A stretch of 33,273 nucleotides of DNA from Omnitrophica bacterium RIFCSPHIGHO2_02_FULL_51_18 (lineage in GTDB: Bacteria > Omnitrophota > Gorgyraeia > 2-02-FULL-51-18): the NCBI GenBank assembly GCA_001804125.1, contig MHFI01000025.1, forward strand, positions 1 through 33,273. The letters run 5' to 3'. Shown here in pieces: positions 17,962 through 28,131 of the stretch. The first letter of the stretch is position 1, and every line of letters starts with the position of its first letter. The notes under the pieces were generated by a model. It was not told where the DNA came from. It made no database searches and saw only the letters and a program-made list of their open reading frames with translations. Both the position numbers and the translations under genes were made by a program.

Positions 17962-18666
17962 TTAATTTCTCTGCCTTCCAAAAATTCTTAAAAGATTCAG
18001 GAAGAGGTTTACAAAGTCAAGATACAGCGCGAGCGCTCCCATGATTGCCATCTTCTTCCGGACATCTTCATCCTGAAACCCCATCGCGTGCATGGCTTTT
18101 AATTTCTGCGTGTCATAGGCAATCAAGCCTAAAAATACCGCGATCCCGATAAATGTGGTGACCCACATGAGTGCCGGGCTTTTCAGGAAAATATTCACGA
18201 CGCTGGCAAGAATGACTCCGATAAGCGCCATCACCGCAAAGGCACCGACTGAAGTAAGATCGCGCTTCGTGGTCATGCCGTAAAGGCTGAAGAAAAGAAA
18301 AGTTCCGGCCGTCACGGCAAACGTCGTCATGATCGAAGCGCCCGTATAGATGAGAAATACCGGGGTGAGCGTTGCGCCGTTCAGGAACGAATAAACGCAG
18401 AACATGACGGTCGCAGCGAAAGCGCTTAGACGCATCAATGCGGCCGAGAGTCCGATCACCAGCCCAAGCTCCGCGATGATGAGCCCAAAAAACAGGACTT
18501 TATTCGTCACGACCGCCTTCAAAAGCTCCGGCTGTGACAAAAGCCAAAATGACGCCGCAGCCGATAAAAACAACCCGCCGGCCATCCAAAGGTATACCTT
18601 GGAAATGAAACTTGATTCCGAAACCTGGCTTGGAGATCCGACAATCGCTCTTGGGTCCATTCTCAC
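17962..18666 (-). CDS. Bax inhibitor-1 / YccA family membrane protein
   Basis: Seven TM helices; FIGIAVFLGLIAYDTQKLKAM...ALALYLDFVNLFLNLLRIFGRQ. Confidence 0.93.
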   Translation of the reverse strand: MRMDPRAIVGSPSQVSESSFISKVYLWMAGGLFLSAAASFWLLSQPELLKAVVTNKVLFFGLIIAELGLVIGLSAALMRLSAFAATVMFCVYSFLNGATLTPVFLIYTGASIMTTFAVTAGTFLFFSLYGMTTKRDLTSVGAFAVMALIGVILASVVNIFLKSPALMWVTTFIGIAVFLGLIAYDTQKLKAMHAMGFQDEDVRKKMAIMGALALYLDFVNLFLNLLRIFGRQRN

Positions 18667-18690
18667 CCTCCTGACAAGCTGCTACGCGCC

Positions 18691-18721
18691 ATTATACACC
18701 AAAATCAGGCGTTATTCTCAA
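18691..18721 (-). promoter_or_regulatory. Candidate promoter for the BI-1 gene
   Basis: Minus strand TTGAGA (18721-18716), 19 bp, TATAAT (18696-18691), about 25 bp before the ATG at 18666. Confidence 0.5.
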
Positions 18722-19817
18722 TAGGAATTTTGATTTTCGTGCCCTGCTTCGGCCGGTCTGGATTCTGGATCACGTCCTTGTTAAACTCGTAGATCCGCTT
18801 CCACTGCCTGCCGTTGCCATACTCTCTTTGCGCAATGCCCCAGAGCGTATCGCCTTTCTGAACCACATAATCCTTCGTGTCCACGCGAACCTGGCTTTCG
18901 AAAACCTTCTTCTCCTCAATCAGCCTGTCTTGATACAAAGCCGCCTCGGAAGCGGGAATCATCACTTCCTCCACTTCGGCAATCATAAACTGGGCATTGC
19001 GGTCTTTCTGCATCCCCACGATATCATGGGTGGGTGCCATTGCATCCAGCTTGCCCCGGCTCAAGATCTTAATACGGTCTTCCGGAACGCTCTTGCCCAG
19101 CAGGTATTGTTTGAGCGACGATGCGCGGCGCTCTCCCAGCTTCTCGTTGTACTGCTCGGAACCGCGCAAGTCACAATTTCCCGTGATTAAAACGTCGGCG
19201 CTGGGATTGCGGCCCAGTGTATAAATTGCCTTCTCGAGCGTTGCAATTCCGTCGTCTCTTAAATCCGACTTGTCATAGTCAAAATAAATCTTCACGTTCT
19301 TCAGGATGCGCTTGATGACGAGCGACGGCTTGATTTCACCGGCCTCTGACTTGTAATCGAAAATAATCTTACGCACGTAGATGTAGCCCTGGTTTCCCCA
19401 CGGACGCTGTTGTCCCGGCTGGTCCGGCCACCACCAATAACCGCTGCGCTGTTGGTCTTTCACGGGAGCCGGCTTGGAGTCCGTCGGCCACCACACGAAC
19501 TTATGCGCAAGCTGAGCATCGGAATCGCTTTGCACCTTCGGAAAATCAAGCCCTGACGGATTCGGCTGGGGGCTTTTGGCCATATAATTCTGTGCCGCCG
19601 GCGCTGCGGCGAGCGGCGCTGTTTCCATGCCGCCGAATTGCTGCCTCGTGGAGGAAGGGTCTTGCCGACTCATGGCGGGCTTGCTCTGGGCATCTTCCTC
19701 GACGGTGGTTTTCTCGTCCGGCAGGCCCGCATCCGCATACGCCGGGGAACAGGCCGCAAGAGCCGTCAAAATTGAAATTCCGAGAATTGGTTTGGCTTGA
19801 TTTAATAATTTTTTCAT
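18705..19817 (-). CDS. Lipoprotein with OmpA-type peptidoglycan-binding domain and C-terminal LysM
   Basis: MKKLLNQAKPILGISILTALAAC lipobox; OmpA-like VKIYFDYDKSDLRDDGIATLEKA...GNCDLRGSEQYNEKLGERRASSLKQYL; LysM YVVQKGDTLWGIAQREYGNGRQWKRIYEFN. ATG 19817 is preceded by a gaggat RBS. Confidence 0.9.
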   Translation of the reverse strand: MKKLLNQAKPILGISILTALAACSPAYADAGLPDEKTTVEEDAQSKPAMSRQDPSSTRQQFGGMETAPLAAAPAAQNYMAKSPQPNPSGLDFPKVQSDSDAQLAHKFVWWPTDSKPAPVKDQQRSGYWWWPDQPGQQRPWGNQGYIYVRKIIFDYKSEAGEIKPSLVIKRILKNVKIYFDYDKSDLRDDGIATLEKAIYTLGRNPSADVLITGNCDLRGSEQYNEKLGERRASSLKQYLLGKSVPEDRIKILSRGKLDAMAPTHDIVGMQKDRNAQFMIAEVEEVMIPASEAALYQDRLIEEKKVFESQVRVDTKDYVVQKGDTLWGIAQREYGNGRQWKRIYEFNKDVIQNPDRPKQGTKIKIPIENNA

Positions 19818-19853
19818 AAAAATATCCTCGAGTAAAATTTGAACACTTGTCAT

Positions 19854-19882
19854 AGGATACTAGACGAACCTGAATGCGTCAA
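19854..19882 (-). promoter_or_regulatory. Sigma70-type promoter for the OmpA-LysM gene
   Basis: Minus strand TTGACG (19882-19877), 17 bp, TATCCT (19859-19854), upstream of ATG 19817. Confidence 0.65.
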
Positions 19883-19939
19883 CTTGAAATGAAAATAATC
19901 GATGAGCGAAAATAATCATTTTTAAGCCCTTCTTAACAA

Positions 19940-20968
19940 TTATCCGCTTGCGGAATTTAAAACGTCGATCAGCTGGCGCAGGCGGCTGTAATGGGTGCGG
20001 TTAAAATAAAAAACGATGCGGTCAAGCTTGGGGTCCCGGATGTCATCCTGGGAGATGTCTGGCAATTTTTCAAAACCGCCCCGCGTGACCAGGTCCTTGA
20101 ATTCGCGGTTAATGCGCTTGAACACCTTAGGCGGCAGAGGATTGTTGAGCCGCACCAGGTATTGGTCTTTGAAAAATCGTGACGAGTGATAATTGCCGTA
20201 GAAACCCGCGATCTCCTCGACAGCCCTGTCCGCATCCTGGAAATGGCGCATCAACGACAAATCACCCGGCGAAATAAGGCCGCCGCCTTCCATATTTTGC
20301 TTAAACAGTTTCAGCGTGGACCGCCAGAAAGAACTGCCCGGAGGGTCCATCAGGACGATCGGCCGCGGCTTGGCCTTCCCGGTCTGGACCAGCGTGAATG
20401 ATTCAAACCCCTCATCAAAAGTCCCGAAGCCTCCCGGGAAAAGCACCGTCGCTTCCGATTCCTTCAAAAACATGAGTTTCCGCGTGAAAAAATATTTGAA
20501 ATAAATGAGCTTTGCGTTGCCCTTGATCACGGGGTTAGCGTCCTGCTCGAACGGCAAAAGAATGTTCAGGCCGAAGCTGTTCACGGCGCCGGCGCCAATC
20601 ATCGCCGCCTCCATGATGCCGCTGGCGCCGCCGGTGATGATCATCCAGCCTTTCTTGGCCAGTTTCCTGCCGAACTTTTCAGCGAATTTAAAGCTTCTGT
20701 GATGGATGGGCGTCCTCGCCGAACCGAACACCGCCGCTTTCGGCACCGCGCGGTAAGGCTTAAAGACTTTAAGCGCGTACCGCAGCTCCTTAAACGCCGT
20801 GTTCAGGAGACGGACTTCCACTAGATCCAGATTTTCCTGGCGAAGCCGGGCGATATTGAAGAGCATATCCTGGTAGAGTTCTTCGAAAGTCCCTTCGGAA
20901 AATTGTCCTTCGAGGATTTCGGACAAGTCCTTGCGGAACTGCGTGAAGTCCTTTTTAAAATTACGCAC
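19940..20968 (-). CDS. LOG family / TIGR00730-like Rossmann-fold protein
   Basis: AAVFGSARTPIHHRSFKFAEKFGRKLAKKGWMIITGGASGIMEAAMIGA; FPGGFGTFDEGFE (PGGxGTxxE motif). Confidence 0.92.
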   Translation of the reverse strand: MRNFKKDFTQFRKDLSEILEGQFSEGTFEELYQDMLFNIARLRQENLDLVEVRLLNTAFKELRYALKVFKPYRAVPKAAVFGSARTPIHHRSFKFAEKFGRKLAKKGWMIITGGASGIMEAAMIGAGAVNSFGLNILLPFEQDANPVIKGNAKLIYFKYFFTRKLMFLKESEATVLFPGGFGTFDEGFESFTLVQTGKAKPRPIVLMDPPGSSFWRSTLKLFKQNMEGGGLISPGDLSLMRHFQDADRAVEEIAGFYGNYHSSRFFKDQYLVRLNNPLPPKVFKRINREFKDLVTRGGFEKLPDISQDDIRDPKLDRIVFYFNRTHYSRLRQLIDVLNSASG

Positions 20969-20985
20969 GGGAGGCCGGAAAAATT

Positions 20986-22008
20986 TTATTTCCCGAGCAC
21001 GTAGTAAAAGATGAGCGGCGCGACGATTGACGCGTCCGACTCAATCACAAAGCGGGGCGTGTCGGCATCGAGCTTGCCCCAGGTGATCTTTTCGTTGGGC
21101 ACCGCACCGCTGTAGGAACCATAGGAAGTCGTGCTGTCGGATATTTGGCAAAAATAGCCCCAGAGCCTGCATTTTTCTTTCAGGTCCTGAATGATGAGCG
21201 GCACGACACAGATCGGGAAGTCTCCCGCGATGCCGCCGGCGATCTGGAAAAATCCGATCGATTCATTTTTTGAATTCTGCTTATACCAGTCAATCAGCGC
21301 CGCCATCTGTTCCACGCCGGATTTCACCACCTGAAAATTCGACACGTCTTTGCGGATCACGCTCGCGACAAAAATATTTCCGAGCGTCGAGTCTTCCCAG
21401 CCCGGCGTAAAAATAGGGATTTTTTTCTTCCAGGCGGCGACCACCCAGGAGTCCTTGGGGTCTATCTCAAAATACGGTTCGATCCATCCGGTCTCCAAAA
21501 GCTGGTAAATGTATTCGTACGGAAGGCAGCGCCTACCCTCTCTATCGGCCTTTTGCCAGAGCTTCAGGACCTGCCGCTCGATGCGGCGCATCGCCTCCTC
21601 TTCCGGAATGCAGGTATCCGTGACGCGGTTCATGCCGGTGTTGTGAAGCTCAAGCTCCTCTTTATCGGTGAGATTGCGGTACTGCGGGACGCGTTTGTAA
21701 TGCGTGTGCGCGACGAGATTAAAAATGTCTTCTTCGAGATTGGCGCCGGTGCAGCAGAGGCCGTGCACTTTATCCTCACGGATCATCTCAGCCAAGGAAA
21801 GCCCGAGCTCTGCGGTACTCATGGCGCCGGCGACCGTCATAAACATCTTGCCGCCCTTACCCAGATGCTTCACGTACGCTTCGGCGGCGTCCACGACAAC
21901 GGCCGCGTTGAAATGGCGGTAATGGTGTTTTATAAATTGCTTGATGCTCGTTCCTTTTCCGCCTTCATCGGCGATTCTGGGCTTAGCCACGTTCGTTTGC
22001 GTCGGCAT
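20986..22008 (-). CDS. Deoxyhypusine synthase-like protein
   Basis: MFMTVAGAMSTAELGLSLAEMIREDKVHGLCCTGANLEEDIFNLVA; C-terminal ITWGKLDADTPRFVIESDASIVAPLIFYYVLGK, containing the DHS-type WGK motif. Confidence 0.9.
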   Translation of the reverse strand: MPTQTNVAKPRIADEGGKGTSIKQFIKHHYRHFNAAVVVDAAEAYVKHLGKGGKMFMTVAGAMSTAELGLSLAEMIREDKVHGLCCTGANLEEDIFNLVAHTHYKRVPQYRNLTDKEELELHNTGMNRVTDTCIPEEEAMRRIERQVLKLWQKADREGRRCLPYEYIYQLLETGWIEPYFEIDPKDSWVVAAWKKKIPIFTPGWEDSTLGNIFVASVIRKDVSNFQVVKSGVEQMAALIDWYKQNSKNESIGFFQIAGGIAGDFPICVVPLIIQDLKEKCRLWGYFCQISDSTTSYGSYSGAVPNEKITWGKLDADTPRFVIESDASIVAPLIFYYVLGK

Positions 22009-22037
22009 ACGGCTTTTCCTATGTGATTCTAAAATGT

Positions 22038-24305
22038 TTATAGCACATTTCTCATCAGATTCAAAGCACTGCCGGCCTTGAACCACTCTATCTGCTCGGA
22101 GGTAAAGGAGTGGGCCAGTTCGACGGACTCCGTGGATTTATCCGCGTGCGTTACCGTCATCCTAAGCGGTTTGTCCGGAGATAATTCTTTGAGACCCCGG
22201 ATCGTCACGCGGTCATCCTCCTTTATCTTGTCATAATCGGAGGGAGTTCTGAATTTTAAGGGAAGAATTCCCTGCTTCTTCAGGTTTGTTTCATGGATTC
22301 TCGCGAAACTCTTGGCAATCACGGCCCGGCATCCTAAAAAGCGCGGCGACATCGCCGCATGCTCGCGGCTGGAACCTTCGCCGTAATTTTCATCGCCGAT
22401 CACTACCCAACCCAATCCCTTTTCTTTATAGTCACGCCCCACCTCGGCCGCAGTCGCCATCTTTCCGCCCTCGAGCCAATTTTTTACCATTCCGGGCTTG
22501 TCTGAAAAAACATTATTTGCTCCTAAAAACAGGTTGCCGGAGATTTTATCCAAATGCCCGCGGTATTTGAGCCAAGGCCCTGCCGGGGAAATATGGTCGG
22601 TCGTGCACTTGCCTTCGGTCTTCAAAAGCACGAGGCAGTTTTCAAAATCCCTGCCGTCCCATTTTTGAAAAGGCTCAAGTTTTTGAAGGCGCTCGCTGGC
22701 AGGGTCAATGAGCACGCCCACTTTCGTTCTTTCACCGGAAGGCAGAGGCGCTGTGAAACCGCCCTCGCCGTGCGCAAAACCGCCCGCGGGAAGCTCGGGC
22801 GCCGAGGGAGCGGACAAACGCAATTCCTTGCCGTCGCCGTTTTTAAGCGTGTCCGTGAGCGGGTTGAAATCGAGGCGTCCCGCAAGCGCAAACGCGGTGA
22901 CGATCTCAGGAGACGCCATAAAGGCCAGCGTTTCGGTGTTGCCGTCGTTTCGCGCGGGAAAATTGCGGTTAAACGACGTGAGGATCGAATTCTTCTCGCC
23001 TTTTTTGATGTCGTCCCGTTTCCACTGGCCGATGCAGGGTCCGCAGGCATTGGCCAAGACCGTGCCGCCGATATCCTCGAACTCTTTAAGCTGGCCGTCG
23101 CGATGGATAGTATTTTGAATCTGGTCGGAACCAGGGGTGATGAGAAAATAAGTTTTCGCTCTTAAACCTGCTTTTTTGGCCTGAGTGGCGACATGGGCCG
23201 CGCGGCCGATGTCTTCGTAGGAGGAATTCGTACAGCTTCCGATGAGCGCGGCTTTAAGTTCGACCGGATAACCACCCGCTTTTACGTCCCTGGCCAGCTG
23301 TGAAATGGGCCTGGTCAAATCCGGCGTGTGCGGCCCCACGACGTATGGCTCAAGGCCCGAAAGATCGATCTCGATTACCTCATCATAGTATTTCTTCGGG
23401 TCTCTTTCCACTTCGGGGTCCGCGATTAAATTTTCTTTGTGTTGGTCGGCAAGCTTCGCGATCGCTTCGCGCTTGGTGGCCTTTAAATACGATGTCATTC
23501 GCTCGTCGTATGGAAAAACAGAGGTTGTCGCGCCAAGCTCAGCGCCCATATTCGTGATCGTGCCCTTGCCGGTGCAACTGATGGATCTTGTACCGGGCCC
23601 GAAATATTCGACGATCTTATCCGTGCCTCCTTTGACAGTCAAAATCCCGCATAGCTTTAAGATCACATCCTTCGCCGAGGCCCAGCCATTCAAACTTCCT
23701 CTTAAATGGACACCGATGAGCTTCGGGCATTTCACTTCCCAAGACAATCCCGCCATCACATCTGCCGCGTCCGCACCCCCAACGCCGATTGCCAACATCC
23801 CAAGCCCTCCCCCATTCGGAGTATGGGAATCCGTGCCAATCATAAGTCCGCCCGGAAACGCGTAATTTTCCAAAACCACCTGGTGAATGATGCCCGCCCC
23901 CGGCTTCCAGAAACCGATCCCGTAGCGCTTGGCCGCTGACTCTAAAAAGTCGTAAACTTCCCTGTTGGTATCAAGCGCGGCCTTGGTGTCCCGGACAGCG
24001 CCCGCGCGCGCGAGGATCAAGTGGTCGCAGTGGATCGTGGAAGGGACAGCGACCGCGTCGCGGCCGGCCATCATGAACTGTAAAAGCGCCATCTGCGCGG
24101 TCGCGTCCTGCATCGCCACACGGTCCGGCCTTAAGGATAGATAGCTTGTGCCGCGCGCGAAGTCCTGGGTCTTTAGGTCCGTGACATGTAAGCCCAGGAT
24201 TTTCTCGGCAAGCGTGAGCGGTCGGTCGAGTTTTTTCCTAAGCGCCGCGGCTTTCTCGGGCAATGAAGAATAAAGTTTTTGAATAAAAATATCTTGTGAG
24301 CCCAT
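22038..24305 (-). CDS. Aconitate hydratase
   Basis: [88 protein letters not shown]. Start at ATG 24305 avoids overlap with nrdJ. Confidence 0.95.
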   Translation of the reverse strand: MGSQDIFIQKLYSSLPEKAAALRKKLDRPLTLAEKILGLHVTDLKTQDFARGTSYLSLRPDRVAMQDATAQMALLQFMMAGRDAVAVPSTIHCDHLILARAGAVRDTKAALDTNREVYDFLESAAKRYGIGFWKPGAGIIHQVVLENYAFPGGLMIGTDSHTPNGGGLGMLAIGVGGADAADVMAGLSWEVKCPKLIGVHLRGSLNGWASAKDVILKLCGILTVKGGTDKIVEYFGPGTRSISCTGKGTITNMGAELGATTSVFPYDERMTSYLKATKREAIAKLADQHKENLIADPEVERDPKKYYDEVIEIDLSGLEPYVVGPHTPDLTRPISQLARDVKAGGYPVELKAALIGSCTNSSYEDIGRAAHVATQAKKAGLRAKTYFLITPGSDQIQNTIHRDGQLKEFEDIGGTVLANACGPCIGQWKRDDIKKGEKNSILTSFNRNFPARNDGNTETLAFMASPEIVTAFALAGRLDFNPLTDTLKNGDGKELRLSAPSAPELPAGGFAHGEGGFTAPLPSGERTKVGVLIDPASERLQKLEPFQKWDGRDFENCLVLLKTEGKCTTDHISPAGPWLKYRGHLDKISGNLFLGANNVFSDKPGMVKNWLEGGKMATAAEVGRDYKEKGLGWVVIGDENYGEGSSREHAAMSPRFLGCRAVIAKSFARIHETNLKKQGILPLKFRTPSDYDKIKEDDRVTIRGLKELSPDKPLRMTVTHADKSTESVELAHSFTSEQIEWFKAGSALNLMRNVL

Positions 24306-24331
24306 AGCGGTGAATAGGGACAGTGCCCTTT

Positions 24332-27300
24332 TTAAGAGCACCCCATCGAGTTGCCGCAGTTTAAGCACTTGTAACAGGCGCCGCTCCGCACAGTCACGTG
24401 GCCGCACAGCGAGCAAAACGGCGCATCCCCCATCATCCTGCCAAGCTGTTCACTGAGCGCATCCTTAAGCTCGGCTGAAAGTTTGGCTGTCGGAACTTCA
24501 GCAATCTCGGCGCTTGAGGAATGCGCAGGCTCAGCGTGCCTATGCGGCTTGATTGTCGACGGCGGCAGTGTCACATCCGTCGTGGCCCCCATCGGCGGCA
24601 CCTGCACCAGGTCATGCCGCCCGAGATACTCCATCGCAAGGAGTCTAAAGATGTAGTCCACGATGGACGTCGCGAATTTGATATTCGGGTGATCCACGGG
24701 CCCCTGCGGCTCAAAACGCGTGAACGTGAACACGTCCACGTATTCCTGCAAAGGCACGCCGTACTGCAAACCCAGCGACACCGCGATCGCAAAGCAGTTC
24801 ATCATGCTGCGGTAAGCGGCTCCCTCTTTGTGCATGTCGATGAAGATTTCACCGAGAGCGTGATTTTCATATTCGCCGGTGCGCACGTACACCTTGTGCC
24901 CGCCGATACGTGCTTCCTGCGTGATTCCGGTGCGTTTCTTCGGAAGCCGATGCCGGCGAGGAGCCGTTTCGACCCCTTCGGCCTTATCAGCCGCAACGCT
25001 TGAGCCCGATCTGGAAGTGGAATTTAGAGGCTGTGAAAGCTTGCACCCGTCGCGGTAAAGCGCCGCGGCCTTCAGTCCGAGTTTCCAGCTTTCGACATAG
25101 ATTTTCTCGATGTCCTCGACCGTAACCTCGTTCGGAAGATTGACGGTTTTGGAGATGGCGCCCGAGATAAATGGCTGTGCGGCCGCCATCATGCGGATAT
25201 GACCCATCGGCGCGATAAACCGCTTGCCGTATTTCCCGCACTTATTGGCGCAGTCAAACACCGGCAGATGTTCGGGCTTGAGGCCCGGCGCACCTTCCAC
25301 GGTCATGCGCCCGCAAATCACGTCACTGGCCTCGGAAATCTGCCTCGGAGTAAACCCGAGCGTCTCGAGCATGTTGAAAGCGGGATTATTGTATTCCTCT
25401 TCCTTAAATCCGAGGCGCTTCAAAACTTCTTCGCCCAGCGCCCACTTATTGAACGCAAAATGCAGCTCAAACACGCCGGGGATATTGGACTCTATCTTTT
25501 CAATATCCTCATCGGTGAATCCACGTTCTTTAAGCGTCGCGGTGTTGATGTGCGGCGCGCCGTCTAAAGTCATCGTGCCCGTCACGTAAGTCACGATGTC
25601 ACGCCTCTGGTCGTCGCGGTAGCCGAGATTCTTAAGAGCTCTCGGAACGGACTGGTTCACGATCTTAAAGTAGCCGCCGCCCGCGAGCTTCTTAAACTTC
25701 ACGAGCGAAAAGTCCGGCTCGATGCCGGTCGTATCGCAGTCCATCAGAAGCCCGATCGTGCCGGTGGGCGCGATCACGGTCGCTTGCGCGTTTCGGTAAC
25801 CGTATTTTTCACCCAAGCGAACGGCTTCATCCCAGTCTTCCCGCGCGGCCTTCAAGAATTCCGGCGGACAAATCTTGTCATTTATCTTATAGGCGGCGTC
25901 CCGGTGCTTTCTCATCACGCGAATCATCGGCTCCTCATTCGCCGCATAGCCAGGAAACGGCCCCCGGTATTTGGCCATTTCGGCGGAAGTACGATAAGCC
26001 TGTCCGGTTGTGATGGCCGTAACGGCCCCGCAGATCGCGGACGCCTTTTCGGAATCATAGGGAATCCCTTTCACCATGAGAAGCGTGCCGAGATTTGCGT
26101 AGCCAAGACCGAGCGGCCTATAATCATGGCTGTTCTGGGCGATATTTTGGGTTGGGTACGAAGAATAATCCACGAGAATTTCCTGCGCCATTAAAAAAAT
26201 CCGGCAGGCGTGGCGGTAGCCTTCAATATCGAAATTGCCGTCCTCATCCAAAAACTTCATCACGTTGATTGAGGCCAGATTGCAGGCGCTGTCGTCGAGG
26301 AACATGTACTCGGAGCAAGGATTTGAGGCGTGAATCTTGTCCGTATTCACGCACGTGTGCCAATCGTTGATTGTCGAATCAAACTGAACACCCGGATCCG
26401 CGCAGGCCCACGCCGCATACGCAATTTGGTGCATGAGATCACGCGCTTCATGCGTGTCACAAACCTCGCCGGTCGTGCGCATCCGCGTCTGCCACGGCCG
26501 GCCTTCCAGGTAGGCCTTCATGAAATCGTCGGTGATACGCACGGAATTGTTTGAGTTTTGCCCCGACACCGTGTGATACGCCTCGCCGTTGAAATCGCAA
26601 GGATAGCCGGCCGCGATCAGCGCCGCCACTTTCTTTTCCTCCCTCACCTTCCAATTGATAAAATCCACGATTTCGGGATGGTCCATGTCGAGACACACCA
26701 TCTTCGCCGCGCGGCGCGTCGTGCCGCCGGATTTTGTGGCGCCCGCGCCGCGATCCAACACCTCAAGAAAAGACATGAGCCCCGAGGAAGTCCCGCCGCC
26801 AGAAAGCTTTTCCTGTCGCCCGCGGATCTTGGAGAAATTGGTCCCGGTGCCGGAACCAAACTTAAAAAGACGCGCTTCATTTTTGATAAGGTCAAATATC
26901 GACATCAAATCATCTTCGACTTTTTGAATAAAACAAGCCGAGCACTGTGGGTGGGAATAAGAATCCTTGGTGAGCGCGGATGTTTCTTTCCTGAAGTCCC
27001 AGGTCCAATTCCCGCCGCTGCCCGTCCGGATGCCGTAAGCTTCGGCCAGCCCGCAGTTAAACCAAACCGGGGAATTAAAAGCGCCTTTTTGGGTGATCAA
27101 AAAATGAGAAAGCTCCGCTTCAAACGCGTCCGCGTCCTCACTAGAACGGAAATAGCCGCCAAACTCTTCCCCCGCACGGCGGATCGCCTTCGCGATCCTC
27201 TCCACCACCTGTCGCGCGCTTGATTCGAACCCAGAGCCGGGCACTCCCGCTTTGCGAAAATATTTGGATACGATAATATCTGTGGCCAGCTGCGACCACG

Positions 27301-27508
27301 ATTTTGGAACTTCGGCGTTTTCCATTTTAAATACGGCAGAGCCATCCTTGTTGGTGATGGCAGAACTGCGTTTCTCGTACTGGATCTGGTTCAGGGGATT
27401 CACGCCGGGCTTGGTAAAACGACGCTCTATCTTCAGGCCTTTTTTAATTTCGTGAGAGAGAGAACTGTGAGCTTGGGAGATACCTTTCGCTTTCGAGCCG
27501 TTTTGCAT
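24332..27508 (-). CDS. nrdJ: Class II (adenosylcobalamin-dependent) ribonucleoside-diphosphate reductase
   Basis: [79 protein letters not shown]-terminal zinc ribbon [25 protein letters not shown] 27508 preferred (aggaga RBS); the 27607 start lies at the predicted transcription start. Confidence 0.95.
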   Translation of the reverse strand: MQNGSKAKGISQAHSSLSHEIKKGLKIERRFTKPGVNPLNQIQYEKRSSAITNKDGSAVFKMENAEVPKSWSQLATDIIVSKYFRKAGVPGSGFESSARQVVERIAKAIRRAGEEFGGYFRSSEDADAFEAELSHFLITQKGAFNSPVWFNCGLAEAYGIRTGSGGNWTWDFRKETSALTKDSYSHPQCSACFIQKVEDDLMSIFDLIKNEARLFKFGSGTGTNFSKIRGRQEKLSGGGTSSGLMSFLEVLDRGAGATKSGGTTRRAAKMVCLDMDHPEIVDFINWKVREEKKVAALIAAGYPCDFNGEAYHTVSGQNSNNSVRITDDFMKAYLEGRPWQTRMRTTGEVCDTHEARDLMHQIAYAAWACADPGVQFDSTINDWHTCVNTDKIHASNPCSEYMFLDDSACNLASINVMKFLDEDGNFDIEGYRHACRIFLMAQEILVDYSSYPTQNIAQNSHDYRPLGLGYANLGTLLMVKGIPYDSEKASAICGAVTAITTGQAYRTSAEMAKYRGPFPGYAANEEPMIRVMRKHRDAAYKINDKICPPEFLKAAREDWDEAVRLGEKYGYRNAQATVIAPTGTIGLLMDCDTTGIEPDFSLVKFKKLAGGGYFKIVNQSVPRALKNLGYRDDQRRDIVTYVTGTMTLDGAPHINTATLKERGFTDEDIEKIESNIPGVFELHFAFNKWALGEEVLKRLGFKEEEYNNPAFNMLETLGFTPRQISEASDVICGRMTVEGAPGLKPEHLPVFDCANKCGKYGKRFIAPMGHIRMMAAAQPFISGAISKTVNLPNEVTVEDIEKIYVESWKLGLKAAALYRDGCKLSQPLNSTSRSGSSVAADKAEGVETAPRRHRLPKKRTGITQEARIGGHKVYVRTGEYENHALGEIFIDMHKEGAAYRSMMNCFAIAVSLGLQYGVPLQEYVDVFTFTRFEPQGPVDHPNIKFATSIVDYIFRLLAMEYLGRHDLVQVPPMGATTDVTLPPSTIKPHRHAEPAHSSSAEIAEVPTAKLSAELKDALSEQLGRMMGDAPFCSLCGHVTVRSGACYKCLNCGNSMGCS

Positions 27509-27618
27509 GGTGGGATTTTCTCCTGTTAACTTCCTAATTGCGATTAAAATTGCAGAGACGAAAAAACGGATCGCCGATTTACCTTTCTTCGGCGGCTCCG
27601 TTTTCAACCTCGAAATTC

Positions 27619-27647
27619 ACTATAATCCCGCCCTTGTGGTTTGTCAA
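27619..27647 (-). promoter_or_regulatory. Sigma70-type promoter of nrdJ
   Basis: Minus strand TTGACA (27647-27642), 17 bp, TATAGT (27624-27619). Confidence 0.75.
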
Positions 27648-27664
27648 CCCATTTCTTAAAAAAA

Positions 27665-27680
27665 ACACAATATTTTGTGG
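27665..27680 (-). promoter_or_regulatory. NrdR-box-like palindrome upstream of nrdJ
   Basis: acacaatattttgtgg, close to the known NrdR box form acaCwAtATaTwGtgt; about 18 bp upstream of the nrdJ -35. Confidence 0.6.
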
Positions 27681-27691
27681 TTTTTTGACCC

Positions 27692-27890
27692 CTTGCCCCA
27701 AATGCCAACGGGTCCTGCCACCTTCGGAACATTATTTTCCTCAAAACTCAAGAGATCCTTAGTGAATAAAAGCGTGTGGACATGCTAGTGATTGCACGCA
27801 CTACGACTGTCAGTGGAAAAAGGTGTTTCTTTGAGGAAAATAATGTCCCTCGGTGTCACCCGTTGGCATTTGAGTAATGTCTGAGGCAAG
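27692..27890. repeat. Long imperfect inverted repeat I; candidate structured RNA or palindromic element
   Basis: cttgcc/ggcaag; aaatgccaacgggt (27700-27713) / acccgttggcattt (27858-27871); cacc/ggtg; acattattttcctcaaa (27729-27745) / tttgaggaaaataatgt (27830-27846); about 84-nt apical region with smaller hairpins. Confidence 0.85.
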
Positions 27891-27899
27891 CCCAATCCC

Positions 27900-28061
27900 T
27901 TTTCTTCGCATCGCCGCGCTTGTGGTTTCGACATAAATCATAAGGGAGACGGCTAAGAGAAAATTGTCCGAGGCGCCGTTTGGCTAAACGGCGCCGAGTT
28001 ATTTTCTATTAGCCGAGGGATCCCATGATTTATGGAGAAACCACGCGGCATAAGAAGAAAA
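27900..28061. repeat. Long imperfect inverted repeat II; candidate structured RNA or palindromic element
   Basis: Nested stems: ttttcttc/gaagaaaa, gccgc/gcggc, gtggttt/aaaccac, ataaatcat/atgatttat, ggga/tccc, ggctaagagaaaat/attttctattagcc, apical ggcgccgttt-ggct-aaacggcgcc. Confidence 0.87.
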
Positions 28062-28076
28062 CGAGACTAGTTCACG

Positions 28077-28105
28077 GTGACAGGGGTTATAACTTATGCT
28101 AGAAT
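28077..28105 (+). promoter_or_regulatory. Sigma70-type promoter for the plus-strand membrane protein
   Basis: GTGACA (28077-28082), 17 bp, TAGAAT (28100-28105); followed by aaaggag RBS and ATG 28132. Confidence 0.65.
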
Positions 28106-28131
28106 ACCGAAAATCAAAAGGAGATACTATC

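Noticed and set aside
27538-27762. 74-aa plus-strand ORF in the nrdJ upstream region
   Set aside because: Covers the nrdJ promoter, NrdR-like box and the inverted-repeat arm; no RBS or family signal
27692-27890. Integron attC site
   Set aside because: The ends do not fit RYYYAAC/GTTRRRY, the element is long, and there is no integrase or cassette array nearby
27610-28070. Cobalamin riboswitch upstream of the B12-dependent nrdJ
   Set aside because: The predicted nrdJ transcript starts near 27612, so the region is outside the leader, and I found no GCCACTG-type B12 box with its partner elements on the minus strand
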